A stretch of 64,000 nucleotides of DNA from Betaproteobacteria bacterium (GCA_021298815.1 JAJTHE010000005.1:1-64000), one strand, 5' to 3'; positions 16,182 to 26,700 are shown, numbered from the stretch's first letter. Notes: a model not told the origin generated them from the letters alone. Translations and numbers: made by a program.

Positions 16182-16687
16182 TGACCGGAACCCGACCGTA
16201 TCAGCCCACCGCGCTGCCGGCCACGCTGCCTGCAGCCCTCCAGTTCGGTACCACCCTGCTTCCAGCCCTGGCGCTGGCCCAGCCGTCGACCGCGCCCCAT
16301 CCGAGCAAGCCGAACCGCTGGATCGTTCCCTACCCGACCGGGGGCATCTCGGACTTCCTCGCGCGCCTGATCGGACAGCGCCTGGCCGAAGACTGCGGCC
16401 AGCCGGTGCTCGTCGACAACCGCAGCGGCGCCCACGGCAAGATCGGCACCGAGGTCGCAGCGCGCGCGGAGGTGGGCGACATGGCGCTGCTGCGGCTGCT
16501 GGCACGGGACTCGGACAGCGTGGCGCTGGTGCCGACGGTCGTCGTGCAGGACGAACTGCACACGCCCGAGCCGACGGAATCGATCCAGCAGACCGGCCCG
16601 GACGTGATGGCGAACACGGCGGCCGAGTCGGCGGCACTGATCCGCACCGACATGAAACGCTACGGACAGCTGATCCGCGCCGACTGA
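16178..16687 (+). pseudogene. Chimeric Bug remnant with inserted LysR gene segment
   Basis: 169 aa frame with AGGAG before ATG 16178. The first 95 residues are a Bug start: signal peptide, NRWIVPYPTGGISDFLARLIGQ and VLVDNRSGAHGKIGTEVAARA. Then about 32 residues (EVGDMALLRLLARDSDS to VVVQDELHT) match, in frame, the LysR regulator encoded at 17320-18225. The end (IRTDMKRYGQLIRAD) is again Bug-like. The nucleotides at 16462-16563 are an inverted near-copy of about 17465-17566. Around 160-190 residues of the receptor core are gone, so it cannot be a normal receptor, although the frame is open and could be expressed. Confidence 0.8.
16462..16563 (+). repeat. Inverted duplicate of LysR gene segment (copy 1)
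   Basis: About 102 bases nearly identical to the complement of about 17465-17566, with only about four mismatches seen by eye. Copy 1 lies inside the Bug remnant. The left junction falls in GCGCGCGGAGG, shared by both genes as microhomology. Confidence 0.85.
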
Positions 16688-16847
16688 CGCGGATGACGGG
16701 CGCGGATGTCGGACGCCGCCCACCGCCACCAGGGTCTCTCGCCCTGCACGACAAACGCCACGCACCGGGCGCGCACTGTGTCCGTGTGCGCGATGCGTGC
16801 GACGGCGTACCATTGCGGCCCCATCGGTAGTGAAGGCACCTGTCTAA

Positions 16848-17303
16848 ATGGCAAACCTGACATCGCTGCTGCGCGACGAGATCACGCGGCTCGCCAAACG
16901 CCAGATCAACGCGGAGATCGTCCCGCTGAAGAAGCGCTGGGCACAGCAACGGCGCGTGATCGCCTCGCTGAAGGAAGAGTGCAGCACGTTGCGGCGCGAG
17001 GTCGCGCAGCTGAGCAAACGCGCCCACCAGGCATCCGCGACGCAGGCGTCCGCCGATGCCGGCGACGCCGGCACGCCGCGGCGCCGGTTCAGCGCCGACG
17101 GCCTGCGTGCATTCCGCAGCCGGCTCGGACTCACGGTGCGCGAACTTGCCCAGCTGCTCGACGTCAGTGAACAGACGATCTACAACTGGGAGACCGCCAG
17201 CACGCGGCCCCAGCCGGCGATGATCGACACCATCGCCCGCCTGCGTGCGCTGGGCAAGCGCGAACTGAAGGCGCGCCTGCTCGAACTGCAGGAAGCGAAG
17301 TAG
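16848..17303 (+). CDS. HTH (XRE-like) regulator with N-terminal coiled coil
   Basis: 151 aa. Residues about 1-60 form a charged helical region (LLRDEITRLAKRQINAEIVPLKKRW, then SLKEECSTLRREVAQLSKR) likely to be a coiled coil for oligomerisation. Residues about 85-125 form a lambda-repressor/XRE type HTH: GLRAFRSRLGLTVRELAQLLDVSEQTIYNWETASTRP. It is therefore a small DNA-binding regulator; targets are not evident. It stands alone, tail-to-tail with the LysR gene (16-base gap). A histone-like or nucleoid role is another possibility for such coiled-coil HTH proteins. Confidence 0.75.
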   Translation: MANLTSLLRDEITRLAKRQINAEIVPLKKRWAQQRRVIASLKEECSTLRREVAQLSKRAHQASATQASADAGDAGTPRRRFSADGLRAFRSRLGLTVRELAQLLDVSEQTIYNWETASTRPQPAMIDTIARLRALGKRELKARLLELQEAK

Positions 17304-17319
17304 CCGGCCGCGCGGCGGG

Positions 17320-18225
17320 TCACCGCGCCACGAAGGCAAGCACGTCGGCTTCGGTCCGCCGCAGCAGCGTCTTCAGCAGCGGCGGCTCGAACCGACGCTG
17401 CACCGTGATCGCGTAGAAGTTTTCGTACAGGTCGGGGACGACGCAGTACTCGGCCAGCGTGCCGGTGCGCAGTTCGTCCTGCACCACGACCGTCGGCACC
17501 AGCGCCACGCTGTCCGAATCCCGTGCCAGCAGCCGCAGCAGCGCCATGTCGTCCACCTCCGCGCGCAACCGGTAGCGCAGGCCGCGCTGCTCGCAGATCA
17601 GGTCGAAGCCGGTGCGGATGTCGTTGTCCCGTCCGGGCAGCAGCAGCGGCACGTCGGCCAGATCGTCGGGGAAGCGGAAGGCACGCCGCTTCGGACGCGG
17701 CTTGCCGACGAGGCTGACCGGCTGGCGCGCGATGCGCCGGCAGCGCCACGGATCGTCCACGGTCGCCGGCACCCGCCGGTTCGACAGGACCAGGTCGATC
17801 GCATGCACGCGCAGGCGCGCGAGCAGTTCCTGCAGGCCGCCCGACTGCAGCGCGAGCGACACGTCATCGCGCACCAGCAGCGGACGCACGAAGTTCTCCT
17901 GGAAGTTGCGCGACAGCGTGGCCATCGCGCCGATGCGCAGCACCTGGCGCTGCTCGCTGTGGCCGTCGCGCAGCAGCGCGAGCAGTTCGCTGCCCGAGGC
18001 GAAGATGTTCTCGGCATAGGCGAGCGCCAGGTGGCCGGCCTCGGTGAGCTGGAGCGTGCGCCCGACGCGCGCGAACAGGGGCTGGCCGAACGCCGCCTCG
18101 AGCTGCCGGATCTGGCTCGACAGGGCGGACTGCGATACATGCAGCCGCGCCGCGGCGCGCGTCAGGTTGCCGTCCTTGGCGACCGCCCAGAAGTAGTGCA
18201 GGTGATGGTAGTTGAGCCGGGCCAT
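17320..18225 (-). CDS. LysR-family regulator (NhaR-like), divergent from dabBA
   Basis: 301 aa. The N-terminal winged HTH is LNYHHLHYFWAVAKDGNLTRAAARLHVSQSALSSQIRQLE; the LNYHHLxYFW opening is characteristic of NhaR-like LysR proteins. The effector domain follows, with LRIGAMATLSRNFQENFVRPLL and VALVPTVVVQDEL. The start at ATG 18223-18225 removes an implausible upstream extension. It is divergent from dabB, 109 bases away if dabB starts at 18335, so control of the carbon-uptake pair is a reasonable inference. A 102-base part of this gene is duplicated in inverted form at 16462-16563. Confidence 0.9.
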   Translation of the reverse strand: MARLNYHHLHYFWAVAKDGNLTRAAARLHVSQSALSSQIRQLEAAFGQPLFARVGRTLQLTEAGHLALAYAENIFASGSELLALLRDGHSEQRQVLRIGAMATLSRNFQENFVRPLLVRDDVSLALQSGGLQELLARLRVHAIDLVLSNRRVPATVDDPWRCRRIARQPVSLVGKPRPKRRAFRFPDDLADVPLLLPGRDNDIRTGFDLICEQRGLRYRLRAEVDDMALLRLLARDSDSVALVPTVVVQDELRTGTLAEYCVVPDLYENFYAITVQRRFEPPLLKTLLRRTEADVLAFVAR

Positions 18226-18334
18226 CGTTCTGTCCTGGTTGATGAATCGTGCGAAACAATGAATTTTACGCATGCTTCCGCCTTGCGTAGATTCGCTGCC
18301 ATCGCGCCTGCCGCGCGACGCACCGGAGCCGGAC

Positions 18335-19939
18335 GTGGACACAACAGCGCTTGCAGCGATGATCGAGGACGCACCCGCGGCGCGAAGCGCACTGCTGCTG
18401 GCGATGCCCGCGGCCTGCGCGGGCGCGGCGCTGGCCATGGCGGTGCTGCGCCCGTCCGTGCCGGCGGCATGGACGATCGTGCGCATCGCCAGCGCGGCCG
18501 CGCTCGCCGCCGCCGTCCTCTCGTTCGGCACGTTCATCATGGCGGGCGCAGCCGTGCTGCCGACCGCGTCGTCCGCACCGCTGCGCGTGGACACCGCCGG
18601 CGCGGTCGCGCTGCTGCTGGTGGCCTTCGTCGGCTGGGTGATCGCAGGCTACTCGCGCCGATGCCTGGAAGGGGAGCCGGGACAGGTCCGCTACGCCGGC
18701 TGGCTGATGGCCACCCTGGCCGGCGTCGGCGGCGTCGTCCTCGCCAACGACCTGCTGGCGCTCGCGGCCTGCTGGATGCTCGCCAGCGCCTCGCTGCAGC
18801 GGCTGCTGCTGTTCCATGGGGAGCGGCCGGCCGCGCGCATCGCCGCGCACAAGAAGCGGGTCGCCAACCGCCTCTCCGAGCTGTGCCTGTTCGCGGCGAT
18901 CGGCATCCTCTGGTCGACGCTAGGCACGCTGCGCATCGACGCCATCCTCGCCCACCCTGCGCTGGCCGATCCCGCCGGCGTCGGCGCCGCCGTGCAGGTC
19001 GCCATGGTGCTGGTCGTGCTCGCCGCGCTCCTCAAGTGCGCGCTGCTGCCGTTCCATGGCTGGCTGATCCAGGTGATGGAAGCACCCACGCCGGTGTCCG
19101 CGCTGCTGCATGCCGGCGTGGTGAACCTCGGAGGCTTCGTGCTGATCCGCCTGGGCGGCCTGCTCGATGCCGTGCCGGCCGCGCAGGCCTTGCTGGTGGT
19201 GGCGGGGACCGCCACCGCGGTACTGGCCGCGCTCGTGATGACCACGCGCATCAGCATCAAGGTCTCGCTCGCCTGGTCGACCTGTGCCCAGATGGGTTTC
19301 ATGCTGATGCAGGTCGGCCTCGGTGCCTACGCGATGGCACTGCTGCACCTGGTCGCGCATTCGCTGTACAAGGCGCACGCATTCCTGTCCGCCGGCGACG
19401 GCGTGCAGCGCACGGCCGCGCTCGCGCTCGCGAACCGGCCAGCCCCTGAAGGGATGGCACGCGCGCTTGCCGCGGCCCTGGGCGCGGCCGCGCTGATGGC
19501 GGCGGCCCAGTACGCGTGGGCCTCGCTGTTCGACCTGCCCTCGGCGATCGACCCGGTGCAGTGGGCGCTCGCGGCGGTGGCCTGCATCGTGCTCGCGCCG
19601 CTGCTGGCCGGCCCGGCACGCGGGGTTCTGGCGCAACCCGTGCTGCTGCTGTCGGCCTGCGCCGTCGCCCTGGTCCATGCCGGCCTGCACGCCTCTGGCA
19701 GCGCCTGGCTGCCGGCACGCCCTGACGAGGGCTCGCTGCTGCCGTGGTTCCTGGCCGCCATCGTCCTGTGCGCGTTCGCGGCGCTGTACCTGCTGCAGGC
19801 AGCGATCCGCTCCAGCCCGCGCGGCGCGCTCGCCCGCCGGCTGCATCCATGGTTCTACGCCGGCCTGTTCCTCGATGAACGGGTGACGCAGGCGGGTTTC
19901 GCCGCATGGCCGCTGCACGACACGAGGAGCCGCACATGA
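18335..19939 (+). CDS. dabB: DabB, proton-antiporter-like membrane subunit of the DAB inorganic carbon pump
   Basis: 534 aa from GTG 18335 (GGAG 7 bases upstream); ATG 18272 gives a longer form without a clear binding site. A multi-spanning membrane protein related to NuoL/MrpA. The conserved antiporter core reads LPFHGWLIQVMEAPTPVSALLHAGVVNLGGFVLIR, and later ISIKVSLAWSTCAQMGFMLMQVGLGAYAMALLHLVAHSLYKAHAFL, containing the lysine and histidine residues of the proton path. The 4-base overlap (ATGA) with dabA shows coupling. DabB is thought to use the proton gradient to drive hydration of CO2 by DabA. The absence of other nuo genes nearby argues against complex I. Confidence 0.9.
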   Translation: MDTTALAAMIEDAPAARSALLLAMPAACAGAALAMAVLRPSVPAAWTIVRIASAAALAAAVLSFGTFIMAGAAVLPTASSAPLRVDTAGAVALLLVAFVGWVIAGYSRRCLEGEPGQVRYAGWLMATLAGVGGVVLANDLLALAACWMLASASLQRLLLFHGERPAARIAAHKKRVANRLSELCLFAAIGILWSTLGTLRIDAILAHPALADPAGVGAAVQVAMVLVVLAALLKCALLPFHGWLIQVMEAPTPVSALLHAGVVNLGGFVLIRLGGLLDAVPAAQALLVVAGTATAVLAALVMTTRISIKVSLAWSTCAQMGFMLMQVGLGAYAMALLHLVAHSLYKAHAFLSAGDGVQRTAALALANRPAPEGMARALAAALGAAALMAAAQYAWASLFDLPSAIDPVQWALAAVACIVLAPLLAGPARGVLAQPVLLLSACAVALVHAGLHASGSAWLPARPDEGSLLPWFLAAIVLCAFAALYLLQAAIRSSPRGALARRLHPWFYAGLFLDERVTQAGFAAWPLHDTRSRT

Positions 19940-22653
19940 ACGCACCGATGCATCCCGCAGCCGCGCGCGCGCGCGCGCTCGCCGAAGCCGTCGAGGCGGC
20001 AACCGGGCGCATCGCACCGGCCTGGCCGCTCGACCGGCTGATCGCGGTCAACCCCTTCCAGGGCCATGCCGACGAACCGATCGCCGAGGCGCAGGCGAGG
20101 CTGCGCTGGCTGTGCGGGACACGCCTGTCGATGCCGCGCACCTGGTACCGCGACGAATGGCTGGCCGGACGGTTGACCTGCGCGGACCTGCAGGCCGCGA
20201 TCGATGGATGGATCGCCGGCGGATGCGTGCATCCGCGCGCGCCCGCCGGACCCGGACGACGTACGGCGGGATCCATGCTCGATGCCTTGCGCATGGCGCT
20301 CGATGACACCGGTGGCGTGCCGGCGGCGCACGGCGCGCGACTGCCGCTGGCGACCGCAGTGGCCGAACCACCGCACCTTCCCGGGCAGCCGCTGCGCTGG
20401 GCCGACATCGCCCTGCACCAGGTCAGCCAGCACAACGCCGCGTTCTTCGACCGCAGCCAGTCCGCATGGCGCCCGCACGCGGGTACCGGCCTGTATGCGG
20501 GCTGGCGCGAGCGGACGGCCTTCGACCGCGGATTGCCGGGCCGGCCGGGTCGGCCGCCGCTGCGCACCCAGGCAACCGCATTGCCTGCCGACCCGATGGC
20601 GGTGATCGCCGAAGCCGCCGACGCATCGGGCATCGCCGGCGACGAACTCGAGGCATGGTGCGAGGCGCTGCTGCTCGACGTCGGCGGCTGGGCCGCCTGG
20701 TGCGCCTGGCTGCGCCACCAGCACCGACTCGACCAGGGCGCAGGTGCCGCCTGCACGGGCGCACCGGGCCTCGGACCGGATGACGACGCGCTCCACGATC
20801 CGCGCCACGATCCGATGCATGCGGCGACGACCGACCCTCTGGTCGAACTGCTCGCCATCCGGGCCGGATGGGAATGGCTGCTGCTGCGCGACGACCCGCG
20901 GCTCGCCGTGCGCCTGCGCGCGGCATGGCGCACGGCGGCGGACCTGCGCGGTCCGCATGCGGATGAAGCGGACTGCATCGACTGGCTGCTGCAGTCCGCG
21001 GTCGAGCACGCCTACTGCCGCACGCTTTGCGAAGCGCTGCGCGAGCCGGTCGCCGACGCCGATGCCCTGCACGACGACGGCGCCGTCGAGGTGCAGGCCA
21101 TGTTCTGCATCGACGTGCGATCCGAACCCTACCGGCGCGCGCTGGAAGCCACCGGCCCCGGCATCCGTACGCTCGGCTTCGCCGGGTTCTTCGGCCTGCC
21201 GGTGGCCTTCGTGCCGCTCGGGACCCCTGCCGCGCTGGCACAGGTCCCCGGCCTGCTTGCACCGACCTGCCACGTGACCGAGACGGTGGCGCCGGCATGC
21301 CCTGATCCGGCCGTTGCCGGTGCGGATGTCGTGCACGACCGCAGCCACGCAGCACCCTGCGACCATGACGGTGCCGACGCAAGGCTGGGCGCGCTGCGGC
21401 AACGCAGGCTCGATGCGCAGCGCCGCTGGACGTCGGTGCGCACGGCCGCCGCATCCACCTTCGGCTTCGTCGAATCGCTCGGCCTCGCCTACGCAGGGAA
21501 GCTGCTCAAGGACAGCCTGCCGTGGGCCGGACGTGCGCCGCGGCCCGAAGACAACGGCCTGCGTGCCGGGGAAGCGGCCCGGCTGCGGCTGCGGCTGGGC
21601 GCGCGACCCGGACAGGCAGCCGGCCCCCAGGCCGCCGTGCAGCGCGAGGCGGACCTCGCCGCATCGGTGCTCGGCGTGCTGGCCGCATCGGGACTGAAGC
21701 CGCCGTTCGCGCCGCTGGTGCTGGTCGCCGGCCACGGCAGCCGCACCCGCAACAATCCGCACGCGGCCGGCCTGGAATGCGGGGCCTGTGGCGGCCATGG
21801 CGGAGAGGTCAACGCACGGCTGCTCGCCTCGCTGCTCAACGACCGCCGCGTGCGCGACGCATTGCGCATGCGTGGCCTGCCGATCGAGGATGCCACCTGG
21901 TTCGTCGCCGGGCTGCACGACACCACCACCGACGAGCTGGTGCTGTTCGAGGACGCACCGGTGCCGCCGACGCATGCAGCGGCGCTCGCCCGGCTCGGCG
22001 CGCGGCTGCGCCAGGCCAGCGAAGCCGCACGGGCAAGGCGCGCGCCCACGGTGTCCCCGGCGCTGGCCGGCGTCGCGCCGGCGCGGCTGCTGCGCGCGCT
22101 GCGCCAGCGGGCGAACGACTGGGCACAGACCCGCCCGGAATGGGGCCTCGCCGGCAATGCCGCGTTCATCGCCGCGCCGCGCGCGCGCACCGCGCACCTC
22201 GACCTCCAGGGGCGGGTGTTCCTCCACGACTACCACTGGGCGGACGATCCGGCGCTGTCGGTGCTGGAGCTGGTCATGAGTGCGCCGATGGTGGTCGCGC
22301 ACTGGATCAACATGCAGTACTACGCTTCCACCGTCGACAACGTGCGATACGGCAGCGGCAACAAGCTGCTGCACAACGTGGTCGGCGGCACGCTGGGCGT
22401 GTTCGAAGGCAACGGCGGCGACCTGCGCATCGGCCTGCCCTGGCAGTCGCTGCACGACGGCGACCGGCTGCGCCATGCGCCGTTGCGGCTTCACGTGTTC
22501 ATCGATGCGCCGGCGGCGGCGATCGAGAAGGTCCTCGACCGGCAGCCCGGGGTGCGCGCGCTGGTCGACAACGGCTGGCTGCACCTGTTCCGGCTCGGCG
22601 CACCCGGCAGTGCACCCGAACGTCGCGTGGCCGGAGGCTGGATGCCAGCCTGA
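19936..22653 (+). CDS. dabA: DabA, carbonic-anhydrase-like subunit of the DAB inorganic carbon pump (DUF2309)
   Basis: 905 aa. Cytoplasmic zinc protein that, with DabB, accumulates bicarbonate by vectorial hydration of CO2. The N-terminal IAPAWPLDRLIAVNPFQG is typical of DUF2309. The beta-carbonic-anhydrase-like zinc site is intact: MFCIDVRSEPYRRALE near residue 392 (Cys and Asp), and LVAGHGSRTRNNPHAAGLECGACGG near 605 (His and Cys). The C-terminal segment HDYHWADDPALSVLELVMSAPMVVAHWINMQYYASTVD is also family-like. GAGGAG precedes the ATG. Second gene of dabBA, followed by a Bug gene 138 bases on. It implies CO2 limitation or a carboxylation demand in the host. Confidence 0.93.
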   Translation: MNAPMHPAAARARALAEAVEAATGRIAPAWPLDRLIAVNPFQGHADEPIAEAQARLRWLCGTRLSMPRTWYRDEWLAGRLTCADLQAAIDGWIAGGCVHPRAPAGPGRRTAGSMLDALRMALDDTGGVPAAHGARLPLATAVAEPPHLPGQPLRWADIALHQVSQHNAAFFDRSQSAWRPHAGTGLYAGWRERTAFDRGLPGRPGRPPLRTQATALPADPMAVIAEAADASGIAGDELEAWCEALLLDVGGWAAWCAWLRHQHRLDQGAGAACTGAPGLGPDDDALHDPRHDPMHAATTDPLVELLAIRAGWEWLLLRDDPRLAVRLRAAWRTAADLRGPHADEADCIDWLLQSAVEHAYCRTLCEALREPVADADALHDDGAVEVQAMFCIDVRSEPYRRALEATGPGIRTLGFAGFFGLPVAFVPLGTPAALAQVPGLLAPTCHVTETVAPACPDPAVAGADVVHDRSHAAPCDHDGADARLGALRQRRLDAQRRWTSVRTAAASTFGFVESLGLAYAGKLLKDSLPWAGRAPRPEDNGLRAGEAARLRLRLGARPGQAAGPQAAVQREADLAASVLGVLAASGLKPPFAPLVLVAGHGSRTRNNPHAAGLECGACGGHGGEVNARLLASLLNDRRVRDALRMRGLPIEDATWFVAGLHDTTTDELVLFEDAPVPPTHAAALARLGARLRQASEAARARRAPTVSPALAGVAPARLLRALRQRANDWAQTRPEWGLAGNAAFIAAPRARTAHLDLQGRVFLHDYHWADDPALSVLELVMSAPMVVAHWINMQYYASTVDNVRYGSGNKLLHNVVGGTLGVFEGNGGDLRIGLPWQSLHDGDRLRHAPLRLHVFIDAPAAAIEKVLDRQPGVRALVDNGWLHLFRLGAPGSAPERRVAGGWMPA

Positions 22654-22791
22654 AGGTCCCGGTACCGACGCCGCGCGCGCACCGGACGCAGGTCCTCGAC
22701 CGAGCCGTACGCCTTTGCGCCGGACGCGGTCCCGACGTAACCTCGTGCAAACCGGACGGTCGCCAGAGCCGCACTGCAGGAGGAGGATCCG

Positions 22792-23760
22792 ATGTCTAGG
22801 CTTTCCATCGTCGCCGCGGCGGGCATCGCGGTCGCCGTTGCCGCCGGCGCCGCACAGGCGCAGCCGTTCCCGGCGAAGCCGGTGCGCGTGGTCGTGCCCT
22901 ATGCCGCCGGTGGTCCGGTCGATACCGTCGCGCGCATCGTCGCGCCGAACCTGTCCGCCGCCTGGAACCAGCAGGTACTGGTCGACAACCGCGGCGGCAG
23001 CGGGGGTGCGCTGGGGGCCAGCGTGGTGGCCAAGAGTGCCCCGGATGGCTACACGCTGCTGCTGACCAACAGCGGCCCGATCACCGCCTATCCGCACCTG
23101 CGCAAGACGTTGCTGTTCGACTTCGAACGCGACCTGTCGCCGATCAGCCTGCTGACCACGTCCAGCCTGGTGCTGGCGGTGCATCCGGCCCTGCCGGCGC
23201 GCAGCATCGCCGAACTGGTGGCGCTGGCCCGGCGCAACCCGGGCGAGCTGTCCTACGGCACCTCCGGCACCGGCGGCGTGCAGCACCTGGCGATGGTGCT
23301 GCTCGAGAACCGTGCCGGCATCCGGCTCAACCATGTGCCGTACAAGGGTTCGTCGCAGGCGATGCCTGACCTGCTGTCGGGCGAAGTGCCGCTGCAGTTC
23401 AACAGCGTGCTCGGCACGCTGCCCTCGATCCAGGCCGGCAAGCTGCGCCCGCTGGGCGTGACGGCCACGGCGCCGCTGCCGGCGCTGCCCGGGGTGCCGC
23501 CGATCGCCCGCACCTACAAGGACTTCGAGATCACCAGCTGGCTTGCGCTGTACGGGCCGGCAGCCTTGCCGCAGGCCCTCGTCGAGCAATTGCATCGCGA
23601 CATGGCGGCGGCCCTCAACGTGCCCGAGGCACGGCGCCGCCTGACCGATGTCGGGCTAGACGTCGTCGGCGCCGGACCGGCCGAGCTGGCGGCCCATGCA
23701 CGACGCGAGCATGCGCTGTTCGGCAAGCTGATCGCCGGCTCCGGCATCCAGAAGGAGTGA
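22792..23760 (+). CDS. Bug-family periplasmic solute receptor
   Basis: 322 aa. AGGAGGAGG stands before ATG 22792. Short signal peptide ending at AAQAQ. Family marks: FPAKPVRVVVPYAAGGPVD, VDNRGGSGGALGASVVAKSAPDGYTLLLTN, LSYGTSGTGG, NHVPYKGSS. The acidic GPVDT after the PGG loop differs from the more common GSSD or GGTD. It follows dabA on the same strand but with its own ribosome site. Its stop is 3 bases from the stop of the convergent VIT/VWA gene. Ligand unknown. Confidence 0.9.
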   Translation: MSRLSIVAAAGIAVAVAAGAAQAQPFPAKPVRVVVPYAAGGPVDTVARIVAPNLSAAWNQQVLVDNRGGSGGALGASVVAKSAPDGYTLLLTNSGPITAYPHLRKTLLFDFERDLSPISLLTTSSLVLAVHPALPARSIAELVALARRNPGELSYGTSGTGGVQHLAMVLLENRAGIRLNHVPYKGSSQAMPDLLSGEVPLQFNSVLGTLPSIQAGKLRPLGVTATAPLPALPGVPPIARTYKDFEITSWLALYGPAALPQALVEQLHRDMAAALNVPEARRRLTDVGLDVVGAGPAELAAHARREHALFGKLIAGSGIQKE

Positions 23761-23763
23761 CGC

Positions 23764-26700
23764 TCAACGCGGCTCGGGCTGGCCCACCACGAAGGTGCCC
23801 ACGGTGACTTCCTGCCCGCGCCCGTTCAACCGCAGCACCACGTCCTCGTCCTTCTGCCCGGGCGTGCCGAAGCCGGTCGACAGCCGCATCATCAGTGTCG
23901 TCGCCGGCGCCACGATCTGCTGGTTGTGGCCGTAGAACTGTGCCTTGACCACGTAGGTGCCAGGCTTCGCGTCGCGCAGCGAGAACGCTTCCGGGCCGTA
24001 GCCCCCGGTGAAGTCGCTCGACATACGGCCGCCCTGGAAGGTCAGGCGGCGGCCGTAGAACGCGCGCTCGCCGTTCGGATCGATCACCCAGAGATCGATG
24101 TCGGTGTTGTCCGCATCCCAGGACAGCACCACGCGCAGGTCGAGCGGCAGGTTGCGCAGCAGCCGGGCATCGACCGCACGGGTATCGAGCGCCGGCCCGC
24201 CTGCCGCGGCCGAACGCGCGACGATGGCATTGAGTTCGGCCAGCGCGATCAGTTCGATGTCCGGGAAGCGGTTGTTCCACGGCCGCGACACCACCTGCCA
24301 GAGATGGTCGATCGCCTGCTGCGGCTGCCCGGCCTGGGCCAGGGCGAGGCCGAGGTCGCGCCAGGACTGCGGCTCGTCCGGGCTGAGCGCCAGCACCTTC
24401 TGCAGCACCGGCAGGGCGAGCGGGACCTGCCGCGCCTGCAGCAGGCGATAGGCGAGGATGCGCAGGACGTGCCGGTTGCCGAGGTCCATCTCGGCCAGGT
24501 TCGACAGCACGCGCTGCGCGAGCGCGGGCTGCCCGCGCTCGAACAGCAGGTCGGAGACATCCAGGAAGAACGCGGTGCTCGACAGGTACGACGCACGTTC
24601 GTCGAGATAGATCGCGTAGAGCGCATCGTCCGGCGCCGCACGCAGCCGCTTCGCATAGGGCGCGTCGGGCACCCATCTGGCCAGGCGGATCGCGGCCGGA
24701 GCGCCTGCGCCCGCCGCGTTCCCCGCCGGCCCGGCGGCGGCATCGGCTGCGACTGCCGCAGGCGCGGCCGGCGCACGCGCCGCGGACGGTGCAACCGCGG
24801 CGGGCGACGGACGCTCGAGGCGACGCGCCGACTCGGCCGAACGCGCCGAACCCACGGCTGCGCCCGTCGCCGGGGAGGCCAGGTTGGCGACCGGCTTCGG
24901 CGGCTCGTCCTTCGGGAACACGCGTGCCCACCACGCCTGTTCTTCCCCGAAGCGGGCCACGATGCGGTCGAGATGGCGGCTGCGCGCCGCGAGGTCGACC
25001 TCGCGCTGGCGTGACACCAGTCGTTCGTAGGCGGGCCTCAACGACGGCGGCGGCTCGATGCCGTGGCGCGCATAGTCCGCCACCGAGTCCAGCACGATCA
25101 GCGACGTCTCGGGCGTGGGCATCGAGAAGCGCATGCCGAGCCGGCGGATCTCGCCGCGGTTGCGCTCGCCGTCGGCCAGGAGCGCGGCCAGGCGCAGGGC
25201 AGCCCAGCGCTGCATGGCCAGGCCGGGGCGCCGGGGCGCGCTGCCGGTCGCGCCGTCGCGCGCACCGGGCACGTCTGCGGAGACGGCCACGCGGCGCACC
25301 GAGCGCGAGCCATCGGGCGCGATCACGTCGAGTTCGATCGTCGCCTGCGGGGCGAGCAGGCGCCCGGCGAACGCGAAACGCCCGTCTTCCGGATGGATAC
25401 CGGCCTGCACAAGGTCGGTGGCACCCTCGGCACGCGCCGCGAGCACCCGCGTGCGCTGCGTGCGCAGTTCCCGCACGGCGTCGGCGACAGGCATGCGCTG
25501 CAGGTCGATCAGCGCCGCCCCGGTATTCTCGGCGGCATGGCGCAGGGCGACCGGATCGGCGGTGGCCGACGACATCAGCGCATACGTCGGGACACGCAGC
25601 GCGGGCATCGGATCCGGGCCGAAGTTGCCCAGGCCGTCGGAGAACAGCAGGGCCAGCGTGGCGCCTTCGGGCAGCGCGATCGCGCCGAGGTTGGTCGCCC
25701 CGTCGTAGACCGCCTTCTCGAGCACGCCGCGCAGCGCGCGCCAGTCGCCGCCGGCGACCTCGAACCGCTCGGGCGCAGCCGCGACATCGCGCACCTGCAC
25801 CAGGTGCACGACGACCCGGCCGAGCGCGCGGAAGTAGGCGTCCAGGACGGCCAGTTCGCGCGCATGGTCGCGCTTCGCGCCCGTGCCGGAGGCATCCCAG
25901 ACGATCGCGACCTCGGCCGGGGCAGGGCGCGCACGGGCAGTGGCCGCCAGCGGGACCTCCGCGTAGAAGTAGACGTCGCTGCCGCTGGCCTGGGTGGATG
26001 CATGCACCCGGTTGCCGCCGGCGGGCAGCAGCACGCGCAGGTGCGGATCGCGCAACGACGTCCGGTCGAGCGCCACGCGCGCGCCGTCGCTGCCCGAGGC
26101 CGTCGCCGCGATGCGCTGCGCACCCAGGCGCGCGTCGACCGCGCGCGGATCGACCCCGGCGAACTGCAGGTCGACGTCCAGCTGCCCGATCGCCTGCCCG
26201 AACTGCAGTGGCAGCTGGTAGTCGAGCCGCTGTTCCGTGCGTGCGAGCGTCTCGCCGATCTCGAGCACCACGCGGCGCATGCCGTTGGCCGGCAGCGGGT
26301 AGACCCGCAGGCGGTAGCTGTTGCCTTCGGTGACCTCGAGCAGGGCGGGGTCGACACGCGTGCGGATCACGTCCTCGAACACCTGCCGGCCGCGCGCCTT
26401 CTCCACCGGGACCGCCGGCCGCAGTTCGCCGTCGATGTCCAGCGCGAAGCCGGTCACCGACTGTCCCGGGCGCAGCGGGAACTGCAGCTCGCCTTCGAGC
26501 ACCCGGTCGTTCGGGTTGCGGAACTCCATCTCGATCCGGGTGCGCGCCGCCAGGCCCACCACCTCGGCATCGACACGCACCCGGACGACTTCGATCGGCA
26601 GCCGCGCTTCCGCCGCAACCAGGCGTGGGCGCGGTGGCATCGGCCGCGCGATCGCAGGCGGGGACGGCGGCGCTGTTACCAGCTGCGCCCAGGCATCGGG

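Noticed and set aside
18335-19939. NuoL subunit of respiratory complex I or an Mrp antiporter
   Set aside because: It is coupled by a 4-base overlap to a DUF2309 (DabA) gene and no other nuo or mrp genes are present.
19855-23595. Very long open frame on the minus strand (over 1200 codons)
   Set aside because: It lies antisense to dabB, dabA and a Bug gene that have clear motifs. Its product is rich in Arg, His, Gln and Gly without domains, as expected for a GC-rich shadow frame.
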